Virus record (IMG/VR): IMGVR_UViG_3300017987_000006
Location: 1-64,000 of that record
Origin: a virus
DNA: 64,000 bases
Reading direction: 5' to 3' (one strand)
Positions 30,520 to 38,144 of this stretch are shown here, piece after piece. Under the pieces are notes generated by a model. The model worked only from the letters and a program-made list of their open reading frames with translations, had not been told where the DNA came from and ran no database searches. Both the position numbers and the translations under genes were made by a program. Positions within the stretch are counted from its first letter, which is position 1. Every line of letters starts with the position of its first letter.

Positions 30520-31524
30520 ATGGGTTTCAAGTTTGATCAAGAGCGTGTGGTATTTGAGGGTACGAACTTCTACGTTTACGATGTTCATGATCTTCTCCCG
30601 AAGCACCGCAACTTTCCTCGTGGGGCGTACGACGTCAAGAAGCCCAACGGGAAGCCAGCGGTGGTGGGGAGTTACAAGGACGTACACAACCGCGACATTG
30701 CCAAGTTCTACTTCCACCAATCGGCCGGAAACGTTACTCGATCTGGTCTCGATGGCCTGATGGACGAGGCCCACTTCTTCGTGAGAGATCCAGCATGGGA
30801 TGACAAGGGTCGCTGGACCGGCAGGGGACGCGGGTGGCCCGGCTTCGCCTACACCTACTACCTCCCGTATCGCCCGTTGGTCTACAACGGCAAATACATC
30901 GTCTTCATGTGCAACAAGCACGAGACAGTGAGCTGGCACTCGGGCGACAACTACCACAGCGAGGCGTGTGTGCTGCAGGGTTATTTCTACAGCCGCCACA
31001 TCAAGACCTTCAAGCCCAAGAAGGGCCAGGACGGACATCCCTCGAAAGATCAGATGCACACCCTTTTAACATTCACCGATGAGTACGTCATCGAGCATCT
31101 GGGAATCGACGAGAAACAAGTGGTGGGGCACTACATGTCTCCGCACCCCAAGCCAACCTGCCCGGGTGACGATGTGGAATACTTCCTGGACGGCGTGCAG
31201 GAGGGCATCATCTACTCAGGGACGCCTGACGACGTGGAGGAGAAGGTGATTCAGAAGGTGCCGGGGGCGCTTAAGCTGGATACCTGGGCGGAGCGTCAGG
31301 CGGCGTTGGTGTGGCTCGGGCACGACCTCGGCAACTACGGAGAGCTTGGTAACGGCGTGGACGGAGACCCGGGGAATCTGACCAGAATGGCCATTGAGAC
31401 GCAGGAAGAGCTGATGATGTTGAAGGTGGACGGATATTGGGACGACGTCTTTGACTTTCAGATCAAGATGTTGTTGATGGCGCTCAGCTGTACGCAAGAC
31501 GATCTGGAGATGTTGATTCCATGA
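30520..31524 (+). CDS. Endolysin: N-acetylmuramoyl-L-alanine amidase (Amidase_2)
   Basis: 334 residues. Residues about 58-215 form an Amidase_2 domain: FYFHQSAG (zinc ligand H66), CNKHETVSWHSGDNYHSEA (131-149) and VGHYMSPHPKPTCPG (H204 and C214 as further ligands). It cuts the bond between muramic acid and L-alanine in peptidoglycan. The C-terminal helical segment (ALVWLGHDLGNYGELGNG, RMAIETQEELMMLKVDGYW) looks like a peptidoglycan-binding domain of the PG_binding_1 type. No signal peptide, so a holin would be needed for export. TAGGAGAAATC precedes the ATG. Confidence 0.8.
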   Translation: MGFKFDQERVVFEGTNFYVYDVHDLLPKHRNFPRGAYDVKKPNGKPAVVGSYKDVHNRDIAKFYFHQSAGNVTRSGLDGLMDEAHFFVRDPAWDDKGRWTGRGRGWPGFAYTYYLPYRPLVYNGKYIVFMCNKHETVSWHSGDNYHSEACVLQGYFYSRHIKTFKPKKGQDGHPSKDQMHTLLTFTDEYVIEHLGIDEKQVVGHYMSPHPKPTCPGDDVEYFLDGVQEGIIYSGTPDDVEEKVIQKVPGALKLDTWAERQAALVWLGHDLGNYGELGNGVDGDPGNLTRMAIETQEELMMLKVDGYWDDVFDFQIKMLLMALSCTQDDLEMLIP

Positions 31525-31748
31525 TCGAGAAGGGACAGACCATTACGTGTCCAGCTTGCAAGAAGGAAGTATACCGAGCACGTGAGGACATCTCCTATGG
31601 GGCGAATATGGCCAGCAAGTATTTGGAATACATGGACGGCGCGCCGGTCAAGAAGTACACAAAAATGGCGTGTCCAAACTGCTGGATCATATATCGTTCT
31701 ATCTCGACAAAGAACAGGGAGTTGATTCTCGTAGGGCAAATGGAGTAG
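31521..31748 (+). CDS. Zinc-ribbon protein (75 aa)
   Basis: TCPACKKEV and CPNCWIIY give two CxxC pairs separated by about 40 residues (helical insert). ATGA overlap with the endolysin. Probably nucleic-acid or protein binding; function unknown. Confidence 0.65.
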   Translation: MIEKGQTITCPACKKEVYRAREDISYGANMASKYLEYMDGAPVKKYTKMACPNCWIIYRSISTKNRELILVGQME

Positions 31749-31750
31749 TG

Positions 31751-31948
31751 ATGGTGACCAAGAAGAAGACAACGAAGAAGTCGGCGAACGACAGGGTCAA
31801 CCTGAAGCTACCGGCGGACTTGAAGAAGTGGATGTTTAAGTACGCGGAGAAACATGGAACAACAGTTACTCAAATGATCATAGATCACTTCGTGCGTGTT
31901 CGGAACACCGAGAGTAAGAAGCTATCGGGAGACGCGGAGCAGGTATGA
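31751..31948 (+). CDS. Ribbon-helix-helix-like DNA-binding protein (65 aa)
   Basis: Start at ATG 31751. After a basic leader (KKKTTKKSANDR), VNLKLPADLKKWMFKYAEKH followed by TTVTQMIIDHFV is the strand-helix-helix pattern of Arc/CopG/ParD-type repressors. Such proteins bind DNA as dimers and often control nearby promoters. Confidence 0.65.
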   Translation: MVTKKKTTKKSANDRVNLKLPADLKKWMFKYAEKHGTTVTQMIIDHFVRVRNTESKKLSGDAEQV

Positions 31949-32124
31949 ATATGGGGCTGCACGAGGTCTGCGTAAATATCGTTAAGGCTTTTTATGACGA
32001 TGCGGGCTTCGTGTTGACTCCCGCTGATGTCAGGCTTCTGGCCCAAAACATCTGCAGTGGGCTCTGGAAAGCAGTGATGGAGCCCTTTGAGGAGGAAGAG
32101 GAATGGCCGACGTTAGAGGACTAG
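31945..32124 (+). CDS. Small helical protein (59 aa)
   Basis: A 59-codon frame that overlaps the upstream gene by four bases and the downstream gene by 22. Normal helical composition (LHEVCVNIVKAFYDDAGF; VRLLAQNICSGLWKAVM) and acidic end. GGAGCAGGT upstream. Function unknown. Confidence 0.6.
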   Translation: MNMGLHEVCVNIVKAFYDDAGFVLTPADVRLLAQNICSGLWKAVMEPFEEEEEWPTLED

Positions 32125-32936
32125 GCGATGATGCACCGGCTGGTTGGGTGCTCGAGGAGTACACCACGCCGATGCCGAAGGGCCGCAAGGCGATCTTGGA
32201 GGAGGTTGGCAAGATCTTCCTGCTGGGTAAGGTGCAGTCCATTCGTCTCGAGGTGGGAAAACCCATCGCATACACGATGTTCATCAAGGAGGACGAGGCA
32301 ACTCAGCGTCGCTTTGAGGAGCAGGCTGGCGGGATGACCGTCGGGGAAGTGGCGCGAAACATCGAGATGATCGAATACGAGGGAGATCTTGGCGAGGCTC
32401 GTCTGCACAGCGTGGCCTTGATCAGGATGTTCCTCTCCATTTCCGCCAGGGGTCTTTTTTTAACTCACATCGGCGTAGGCATGGAGAGCCGGTTCTTCGA
32501 CTGGATTGACATGGACAAGCTGATGTTCGGCGGCATCGAGAGTTTCGCTGGAGCGCGATTGATCTACGACAAGAACCTACCAGACGATGCGTTGATCCTT
32601 TTTGGTGGTCCACACCCAGGCGGCCGGACGGACCAAATCACTTTCGCAGTCAAGTGCCATTTGTTCTCCGAGGAGGACATTGAGGAGGTAACCGATGAGC
32701 AAGATCACAAACAAGCTGCTGGAAGCGGGGATCGTCCCGGAGAACGGAGTGAAGCAGATGGAGCAGTGGAGGACGATTCCCCAGGGCTCGTCAAAGAAAA
32801 TCGGCGAGTTCAGCCGCGAAAAGGTCGACGCCCTGCGCGAGGACCTCGAGCTGCAGCAGCTCCCTCAGCTTCACGAGACAGTGATGGACGCGGACAAGAT
32901 CGTCGAGAAGGGAAGAGTGGTGACGCTTCTACGTGA
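32103..32936 (+). CDS. Hypothetical protein with unusual long overlap at its end (277 aa)
   Basis: GAGGAGGAAGAGGA ribosome site. Residues 1-200 look like a folded alpha/beta domain (ILEEVGKIFLLGKVQSI; SRFFDWIDMDKLMFGG; DALILFGGPHPGG). After about residue 200 the composition becomes Gly/Arg/Asp-rich and the frame overlaps the next gene by 242 bases. The extension may be a real disordered tail or the result of a lost stop; a TGA in another frame lies exactly at the next start. Function unknown. Confidence 0.6.
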   Translation: MADVRGLGDDAPAGWVLEEYTTPMPKGRKAILEEVGKIFLLGKVQSIRLEVGKPIAYTMFIKEDEATQRRFEEQAGGMTVGEVARNIEMIEYEGDLGEARLHSVALIRMFLSISARGLFLTHIGVGMESRFFDWIDMDKLMFGGIESFAGARLIYDKNLPDDALILFGGPHPGGRTDQITFAVKCHLFSEEDIEEVTDEQDHKQAAGSGDRPGERSEADGAVEDDSPGLVKENRRVQPRKGRRPARGPRAAAAPSASRDSDGRGQDRREGKSGDAST

Positions 32937-33210
32937 GCCCTTCAAGGTCGGGGTCCATGTAGGGGTCGATCGTATCGGTCGGTACATCGTTCCCATCCCG
33001 CGCGATCCAGACGACTACAAGGCAGTGGCCCCGCTCATGTCTCCGCTGACCAAGTTGTACGACGGGGCCTTGCCGGAGCCGCGTGATGCGCGGATGATCA
33101 CCGCAGTTTCGGTCTTGTACGAAACGAAAGCTCGGGACGTATCGGTCCCCGCCTATTGGTTTTGCGAGACCGAGGCCGAGGGCGAAGAGAACGTCGTGAG
33201 GTACGGGTGA
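32695..33210 (+). CDS. Hypothetical protein (171 aa)
   Basis: GAGGAGGTAACCG gives a strong start at 32695, inside the tail of the previous frame. Helical N-terminal half (EFSREKVDALREDLELQQL), then beta-rich (VVTLLREPFKVGVHVGVDR, MITAVSVLYETKA). It is the more protein-like of the two overlapping frames. No family recognised. Confidence 0.7.
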   Translation: MSKITNKLLEAGIVPENGVKQMEQWRTIPQGSSKKIGEFSREKVDALREDLELQQLPQLHETVMDADKIVEKGRVVTLLREPFKVGVHVGVDRIGRYIVPIPRDPDDYKAVAPLMSPLTKLYDGALPEPRDARMITAVSVLYETKARDVSVPAYWFCETEAEGEENVVRYG

Positions 33211-33581
33211 TGCCCAGGTGCTTCGTGTGCAACAAGAGAACCCCGCCGCCCCAGCTGCGAACCATCGGCTGGAACAACAGGGGCGTACCTGAAGATGAAC
33301 TCGCCTGCCCGACCTGCAGGCGCAAACGACTGACCCATGTGGTCAGCAAACAGGAGGTAACAGTCATGGCCAAGAACGAACAACCCAAGCCGATCTTCAC
33401 GCTCGAGGTCTTCGAGAACGGCAAGGACGACTACCGTGTCGTGATCAACGCCAAGGTAGGCGGTCTACGCCTCGAGGTGGACAAGACCGTGGAAGAGATC
33501 AGGGACTTCTTCACCAAGCGCAAGGAGCGCAGGTTGAAGGGCAAGGACGCTGAAGTTCGCAAGTTGAAGTCTGTGGAGTAG
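33210..33581 (+). CDS. Zinc-ribbon protein with internal start (123 aa)
   Basis: CFVCNKR and CPTCRRKR form an N-terminal zinc ribbon (about 4-36). A second ATG in the same frame at 33366 has a near-perfect ribosome site (AGGAGGTAAC, 5 bases before it), so a shorter 71-residue product (FTLEVFENGKDDYRVVINAK onward, ending in a basic helix) is probably made as well or instead. Function unknown. Confidence 0.6.
   Translation: MPRCFVCNKRTPPPQLRTIGWNNRGVPEDELACPTCRRKRLTHVVSKQEVTVMAKNEQPKPIFTLEVFENGKDDYRVVINAKVGGLRLEVDKTVEEIRDFFTKRKERRLKGKDAEVRKLKSVE
33351..33360 (+). promoter_or_regulatory. Strong internal ribosome-binding site
   Basis: AGGAGGTAAC five bases before an in-frame ATG (33366) inside the gene at 33210. 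Stronger than the site of the annotated start, it suggests independent translation of the C-terminal 71 residues. Confidence 0.6.
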
Positions 33582-33584
33582 CCG

Positions 33585-33869
33585 ATGAGCTATCTGGTAT
33601 GTGGTATCTACGACAAACGTCCGGAGGTGTGCCGGCAATATCCGAACCGCTACAGCTACATGCCAGATAGCTGTGGTTACTTCTTCAGCGACAAGCGGGA
33701 GGGGTGTTGCTATCTGGAGTGTCAGGCGGCTTGTTGTATGGAGCCGCGGGAGGGCGGAGAGCCGGGAGGGGCACCTCTGCCCGACATCGCCGGGGGCGAG
33801 CCATGCAAGTATCTCATTTCCGTGGATGAGCCGCCAGAGGGCGCTATAATCGAGAGGCCAGAGGAGTGA
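33585..33869 (+). CDS. YkgJ-like cysteine-rich protein (94 aa)
   Basis: CGIYDKRPEVCRQYP near the N-terminus is the signature seen in YkgJ-type zinc/iron-chelating proteins (C-x-Y-x-x-RP-x-x-C-x-x-xP), followed by CGYFF, CCYLECQAACC and a later C. Family members probably bind a metal cluster; role unknown. The C-terminal region is Pro/Gly-rich. Short compared with the full family. Confidence 0.55.
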   Translation: MSYLVCGIYDKRPEVCRQYPNRYSYMPDSCGYFFSDKREGCCYLECQAACCMEPREGGEPGGAPLPDIAGGEPCKYLISVDEPPEGAIIERPEE

Positions 33870-34510
33870 TGGGACGCAAGCTCAGGAAGTTGTCCGAGGG
33901 TGAAGAAGTTGAGGTTCCTGCTTTCCTGCAGGACGCGCGGGTCGTGGTAGTAGACACTGAGACGACGGGGTTCGACAGTAAGAGGGACAGGATCATTGAG
34001 ATTGGAGCAATTTGGATCAACCGCGGTAGGGTCGTCACCGAGTTCGGTCGCATCTTGAATCCTGGACGAAGGCTGCCGCTGGACATCATGAAGCTGACGG
34101 GGATCACACAGAGCGAGGTGGATGCGGCAGACCCTTTCTGGAAGATCTCCAGTTTCGTGGTAGATCTTCTCGAGGCTCCATCCGTCATTGTGGCGTACAA
34201 CAGTCCATTCGACATGGGTTTTTTGAAGAGCGAGATCGAAAGGGCTGGGCGGGAAGTTCCACGCTTCGGTCCCGTTATCGATCCACTCAAGTGGACGCGG
34301 CACGAAGATCGAGGTAAGAGTTGCAAGCTGGGCGTTGCTGCGGCGAGGCGCGGCATCGAGGTAGAAGGAGCTCACCGGGCGGTGGACGACTGTAGGATCA
34401 CTTTGGCGTTGATGAACACGCTCAAGTTCCCGAGCACCTTGTCTCAGACCATCGAAAATCAGAAGCACTTGAAGACCAACAACTATCGCAGACGCGGTGG
34501 TATAAGGTAG
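33869..34510 (+). CDS. DnaQ-like DEDDh 3'-5' exonuclease
   Basis: 213 residues. Exo I: VVVVDTETTGFD (D29, E31). Exo II: AYNSPFDMGFL (D115). Exo III: AHRAVDDC (H169, D173/D174), which defines the DEDDh class, as in the epsilon subunit of DNA polymerase III and many phage exonucleases. It would remove nucleotides from 3' ends with magnesium, for proofreading or end processing. The start used is ATG 33869; a GTG at 33866 is in the same frame. A probable TATAAG promoter for the next gene overlaps the final codons. Confidence 0.8.
   Translation: MGRKLRKLSEGEEVEVPAFLQDARVVVVDTETTGFDSKRDRIIEIGAIWINRGRVVTEFGRILNPGRRLPLDIMKLTGITQSEVDAADPFWKISSFVVDLLEAPSVIVAYNSPFDMGFLKSEIERAGREVPRFGPVIDPLKWTRHEDRGKSCKLGVAAARRGIEVEGAHRAVDDCRITLALMNTLKFPSTLSQTIENQKHLKTNNYRRRGGIR
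34501..34506 (+). promoter_or_regulatory. Candidate TATAAG -10 box
   Basis: TATAAG at the very end of the exonuclease gene, 33 bases before the ATG of the next gene, with a ribosome site GGAGGAAG in between. Same hexamer and spacing as at 6,910 and before 50,485. No clear -35. Confidence 0.35.
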
Positions 34511-34539
34511 CCAACCGAAACCACTTAGCGGAGGAAGAA

Positions 34540-35364
34540 ATGCCAGGAGTAACTGAAGAGAACATCAAGCACTGGTTAAGGATGGACATACCGAAGGAGC
34601 TGTTGGAGGCGTTGGACGCATCGAGGAAGCTGGGCGGGTCATACATAGAGGACCTGCTCAAGAAGGGGATCTATAGGTTGGAGGAGATGTACGGCGACCA
34701 GGCGGAGCTCAACCTGGACTCGGTGATCGCAGAGGCGATCCAGAGCTTCACGGAGAAGCAGAGGAAGACCTCCGAGAACAGGTCCTCCCTGGACGACGCG
34801 AAGCGGACGACGGAGACGGTGGACAAGCAGGAGGTCGAGGTCGTCGTGAAACACGAGGTGGACGGGGAATCCTTCGAGCGGCGGTACTTGCTTGATCAGG
34901 CTTCCATCAATCAAAACAGGCAGTACAGCAAGGAGTACGACGAAAATGGCAGATGTGCGGACATCGTGCCGGTCGGAAAGCCATACCTCGTGGTGACTGG
35001 TGTAGTGGTCGGGGGGAGTAACTCCCCGGCTAAAGATCTGCAAGTGTGCGCGGACAAGATCAAAGATCTGCAAGTGTACGCGGACAAGATCGCAGACCGG
35101 CTAAGTCTGGAGGTCACGTGGTGCGGAAGGACCATGGCAACGCTGGAGATAGACGAGAGGACACTGGTAGCGGGAGACAAGCCAGTCGACGAGCTCGTCG
35201 CCGGCTTTTGCGATCGAGCGGCGCGGGAGATCAACATACCGAACGTGTCGGCGAAGGACATCCACAGGGAACTCTCGCTCGCTGTCGGATCGCGCTACGA
35301 AGAAATCGCTGCCCAGTCACCGGTAAACGAGTCCCCAGCGTCAGAAAGATCAAGCGAAAGCTAG
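34540..35364 (+). CDS. Hypothetical protein with ribbon-helix-helix-like start and internal 10-residue duplication (274 aa)
   Basis: GGAGGAAG ribosome site. The N-terminus (LRMDIPKELLEALDASRK, then SYIEDLLKKGIYRLEEMY) resembles a ribbon-helix-helix or a segment of a DNA-binding dimer. A linker with Glu/Lys follows. The centre carries KDLQVCADKI twice in tandem (second copy with Tyr), encoded by a perfect-but-one 30-base duplication. C-terminus mixed alpha/beta. Function unknown. Confidence 0.6.
   Translation: MPGVTEENIKHWLRMDIPKELLEALDASRKLGGSYIEDLLKKGIYRLEEMYGDQAELNLDSVIAEAIQSFTEKQRKTSENRSSLDDAKRTTETVDKQEVEVVVKHEVDGESFERRYLLDQASINQNRQYSKEYDENGRCADIVPVGKPYLVVTGVVVGGSNSPAKDLQVCADKIKDLQVYADKIADRLSLEVTWCGRTMATLEIDERTLVAGDKPVDELVAGFCDRAAREINIPNVSAKDIHRELSLAVGSRYEEIAAQSPVNESPASERSSES
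35032..35091 (+). repeat. Tandem duplication, 2 x 30 bp
   Basis: Two adjacent 30-base copies beginning AAAGATCTGCAAGTGT, differing at one position, in frame inside the gene at 34540 and duplicating ten residues. One mismatch indicates a recent event. Confidence 0.9.
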
Positions 35365-35384
35365 ACGGGAGGATCAAGGTATGG

Positions 35385-35948
35385 ATGGGGTTCCCACGGG
35401 ACTGGCTTCCGGATGTCGCGCAAGTGATCGCAGAGGTTCTGCACGAGAACGCTCTGCGGCGCGGCATACCGGAGACCGTTCGACGATCGGAAATCGTTCT
35501 GGAGGGAAGGAATCCGTTGTTGATGTCCTCGACACACACGACCACCATGAAAGATGGGGCAAAGATCCCTACGTGGCGGGGCAAGAAGTTCGAGGGCAGG
35601 GAGTCGCTGAAACAAGCGATCTCGGACCTGATGGATGGCGTAGATGAAGATGACGGTAGAGGTGCTTTTGGGAATCCAGCTGGAAGATTCCGGTACGATG
35701 CTTTCGCCAAAGAATTTGCGGCCATCGGGGCGGGTGTACGCAACGAAGATGGCGTTCAAGGCGTTGTGCAAGATTCTGCACGAGAAATACGGGATTGGAC
35801 TGGACGTGGTGAGTCAGTCGGCCGAGGCCGCATCATCGATGTGCAGTATGATCGCCAACGGGGACATGGACTGGGAAGAGAACAACCTGATTCGAAAGAA
35901 GCGCGAGATGCTTCGCAGGAGGACAAGGAAAAATGCAAGCCTGGATAG
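35385..35948 (+). CDS. Hypothetical protein with long overlapping tail (187 aa)
   Basis: Start uncertain: ATG 35385 is the first ATG after the upstream stop, though the frame is open further upstream and codes for plausible residues before it. Residues 1-85 are folded-looking (DWLPDVAQVIAEVLHENAL; SRETVRRSEI-type helices; TTTMKDGAKIPTW). After about residue 88 the frame becomes Gly/Arg-rich and overlaps the next gene by 305 bases, so the true C-terminus may be earlier than the stop shows. Function unknown. Confidence 0.5.
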   Translation: MGFPRDWLPDVAQVIAEVLHENALRRGIPETVRRSEIVLEGRNPLLMSSTHTTTMKDGAKIPTWRGKKFEGRESLKQAISDLMDGVDEDDGRGAFGNPAGRFRYDAFAKEFAAIGAGVRNEDGVQGVVQDSAREIRDWTGRGESVGRGRIIDVQYDRQRGHGLGREQPDSKEARDASQEDKEKCKPG

Positions 35949-35967
35949 AGATGATCAAACAAAATAA
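35644..35967 (+). CDS. Hypothetical protein (107 aa)
   Basis: The better of two overlapping frames in this stretch: MTVEVLLGIQLEDSGTML, then AFKALCKILHEKYGIGLDVV, and a very basic C-terminus (RKKREMLRRRTRK). It could be a small nucleic-acid-binding protein. Overlaps the next gene by 35 bases. Confidence 0.6.
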   Translation: MKMTVEVLLGIQLEDSGTMLSPKNLRPSGRVYATKMAFKALCKILHEKYGIGLDVVSQSAEAASSMCSMIANGDMDWEENNLIRKKREMLRRRTRKNASLDRDDQTK

Positions 35968-36598
35968 GGTCACATTCGTCATTGGTGGGCTGATCGTCAT
36001 TCTGGCCATTGGCGGTGTCATCTACGGCATTGCCACGAAGGCCGGGGATGAAGGGTTTCACGCGGCGGCGGACGGGACAGTCCTGAAGTGGGACCGCTCG
36101 GCCCTGCCGCTGACTTGCTTTCACGACACATTCCCCAATGAGGAGCACCAGGCTGCGCTGAAGGAGGCGATCGGGAAGATCTCCAAGGCTGGGATATCGG
36201 CGTTCATGCCGTGCCAGCCTTGGATGGTCTCCGATCCCTTCCCCACAAAGCACGTCAAAAACACGGTCTTGATCAAGGTTGGCGCTCCGCCGGAGCCAGA
36301 ACGAGAAGTGGTGGTCACTTCTCCGTTCGAACCGAAGCACGGGGCGTCCACATTTTTAGCTCATGTCAAGGGAAAAGGGATCTACGGCGCGATCGTTTAT
36401 ATCATGCCAGACCTTGATAAGAAGCTGTACGGTAGGGTCTACCTGCACGAGCTTTTGCACGCCCTGGGCTTGACACACGACCGTGTTCGCGATTCGATTA
36501 TGTATCCGACAGCAGCAGAGAGGGCCACCGACCTGTCCAGTAAGGACACTAAACTACTGCTGAAAACCTACGGAGAGCGGAACGATGAGCCTAGCTGA
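35933..36598 (+). CDS. Membrane-anchored metzincin-type metalloprotease
   Basis: 221 residues. A single transmembrane helix near the N-terminus (VTFVIGGLIVILAIGGVIYG, about 13-32) is followed by an extracellular-type domain. HELLHALGLTH (172-182) is the HExxHxxGxxH zinc signature of metzincins/matrixins, and SIMYP (M190) is the Met-turn. All catalytic residues are present. It would act on the outer face of the membrane or in the periplasm/wall; substrate unknown. The AGGAGG ribosome site lies in the end of the previous gene. Confidence 0.75.
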   Translation: MQAWIEMIKQNKVTFVIGGLIVILAIGGVIYGIATKAGDEGFHAAADGTVLKWDRSALPLTCFHDTFPNEEHQAALKEAIGKISKAGISAFMPCQPWMVSDPFPTKHVKNTVLIKVGAPPEPEREVVVTSPFEPKHGASTFLAHVKGKGIYGAIVYIMPDLDKKLYGRVYLHELLHALGLTHDRVRDSIMYPTAAERATDLSSKDTKLLLKTYGERNDEPS

Positions 36599-37058
36599 TC
36601 AAATCTGCAGCACATTCGGCGCATTGAAGGTCAACCCGACGAGTAAACCCGCGGTGATCAAAGCCGTCCAGGGCGATACCAGGCTGCACGTATCTGTGCG
36701 CGTCGATCCAAAGAAGCTGAAGCCGTGGTTGGCCGCGATGGAGTACGTCTTGAAGAACAAGCAGGGGTGGGATGTTCACCTCTGCAAGCAGTACTTCATT
36801 CGAGGCGGCAAGATCATGTACGCCTGGAACTTCATCGCGCAGTGGGCGTCGGAGGACATTTCAGAGCAGGTTCTCACAAACATGCTCGAGGTGCTCAAGT
36901 TCGCCGCGCGCAATATGCCGAAGGTCGTGCACCAGATAACAGAGTATCCGCTGGCTGGGGCTGGAGACGATCGAAACAAGCCCGAGGGGTCCATGAACCC
37001 AAAGGCCAGCGGATACAAGCAGCGTGGGGCACACCCCATCAGGCTGGGAAGGAAGTGA
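36585..37058 (+). CDS. Hypothetical protein (157 aa)
   Basis: Overlaps the protease gene by 14 bases; GGAGAGCGG upstream. Alpha/beta mixture: LHVSVRVDPKKLKPWLAAM, KIMYAWNFIAQW, then a helix and a hydrophilic tail with repeated Gly and Lys. No family recognised. Confidence 0.65.
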   Translation: MSLADQICSTFGALKVNPTSKPAVIKAVQGDTRLHVSVRVDPKKLKPWLAAMEYVLKNKQGWDVHLCKQYFIRGGKIMYAWNFIAQWASEDISEQVLTNMLEVLKFAARNMPKVVHQITEYPLAGAGDDRNKPEGSMNPKASGYKQRGAHPIRLGRK

Positions 37059-37062
37059 TCTA

Positions 37063-37776
37063 ATGACTGAGTTCGGGCCGGAAACCAGTCTTCAGTATCA
37101 GAAGGACCTCTACGACAGGGAGAAGCGTGGAGAGACCATCGAGCCCCTGAGCGGGGAGGAGCTCGAGCGGGTCCAGAAATCGATTGAGGCAATGTCGAAG
37201 CTCCTCGCTGACGACTCGATTATCGCCAAGTACAAGCTCGAGGTTCAGTTCGGGAAGAATCGGACATCCAAGGGCTTCCCCTTCGCCGGTGTCTTGTCTT
37301 GTTGGGTGTCTGGATCTAAGCTTCACGGCGGTGGGGACGAGAAGATGTACGAGTGCCCCAACAAGCAGTGCAGGGCGTGGATTTTGCCATCAGACTTAGG
37401 ACACAGCGTGGTCAAGGACGAGAAAGGGAACCCCAGTGAGGTTCCTGTGGGGTACTGCGGCGGATGCGGATCGGTCTGGCCGGCAGAGCAGTTGATTGGA
37501 GAGCGATTCCTCAAACTGACGGAGCAGCATTGGGCGCAGGCCATTCTGCAGATCTTCGTGCGCCTGGAGATGAATGCCGACATCTACTTGAAGTACAGCC
37601 CAGAGGACGTGCGCTACAAGGCAATGATGGAGATGGCTCGCAATCGCGGTGGAGAAGAAATCGCCAAGGCTCGACGCCTAAGAGGGCTGAATATCTACCC
37701 ACTCCGCAACATCATCAAAGACACGAAGCACGGAGCTCCGTTGTATGGTAGGATCAGAGCCTTCATCAACGCATGA
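37063..37776 (+). CDS. Zinc-ribbon protein with helical C-terminus (237 aa)
   Basis: Start at ATG 37063 (AAGGAAG upstream). Charged helical N-terminus; zinc ribbon in the middle (MYECPNKQCRAWIL and YCGGCGSVW, about 104-140); then helices containing Ile/Leu/Arg pairs (HWAQAILQIFVRLEMNADI) and a basic end. Could be a structural or regulatory factor; no family recognised. Confidence 0.65.
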   Translation: MTEFGPETSLQYQKDLYDREKRGETIEPLSGEELERVQKSIEAMSKLLADDSIIAKYKLEVQFGKNRTSKGFPFAGVLSCWVSGSKLHGGGDEKMYECPNKQCRAWILPSDLGHSVVKDEKGNPSEVPVGYCGGCGSVWPAEQLIGERFLKLTEQHWAQAILQIFVRLEMNADIYLKYSPEDVRYKAMMEMARNRGGEEIAKARRLRGLNIYPLRNIIKDTKHGAPLYGRIRAFINA

Positions 37777-38144
37777 CCGAACCAAAGACCATAGGAGATC
37801 TCCTGGAGTTGTTCGCTCTCACAGAGCAGGAGAACTCCGTGTGGGGTGAGGTGGAGAGATTCCTTGACACATTTATCTCCACCGATACTTACCAGCCGTC
37901 CAAGGGTATAGCCACCGTTGTTGGAGACGGAGTCGTACCTGAGGACACAATCGTCCTCGTACGCGATAAGGTCCAAGATATCAGGACCGTGTTGAGCAGA
38001 GAGATCGAGCGGACCAAAAAGAAACCCATCAGTGCCTCGCCCAAAAAGAAGGCGACGGGCCGGAAAGCACCGAAGCGGAGCAAGCTAAATGTCAAAAAGA
38101 AAAAGCAAACCAAAAAGAAACGCAAAACCTCTGACCGCGCGTAA
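37773..38144 (+). CDS. Hypothetical protein with Lys/Arg-rich tail (123 aa)
   Basis: ATGA overlap. Helical first 80 residues (IGDLLELFALTEQENSVWG; KVQDIRTVLSREIERTK), then about 40 residues dominated by lysine and arginine, a histone-tail-like extension that probably binds DNA or RNA. Overlaps the next gene by 56 bases. Confidence 0.65.
   Translation: MTEPKTIGDLLELFALTEQENSVWGEVERFLDTFISTDTYQPSKGIATVVGDGVVPEDTIVLVRDKVQDIRTVLSREIERTKKKPISASPKKKATGRKAPKRSKLNVKKKKQTKKKRKTSDRA

Noticed and set aside
33846-33851. TATAAT as promoter for the exonuclease gene
   Set aside because: Inside a coding region without a -35, and the following gene has a good ribosome site close by; could still act weakly.
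35046-35384. N-terminal extension of the gene at 35,385
   Set aside because: It overlaps the 34,540 gene in another frame and is Arg-rich; only the last residues before 35,385 look coding.
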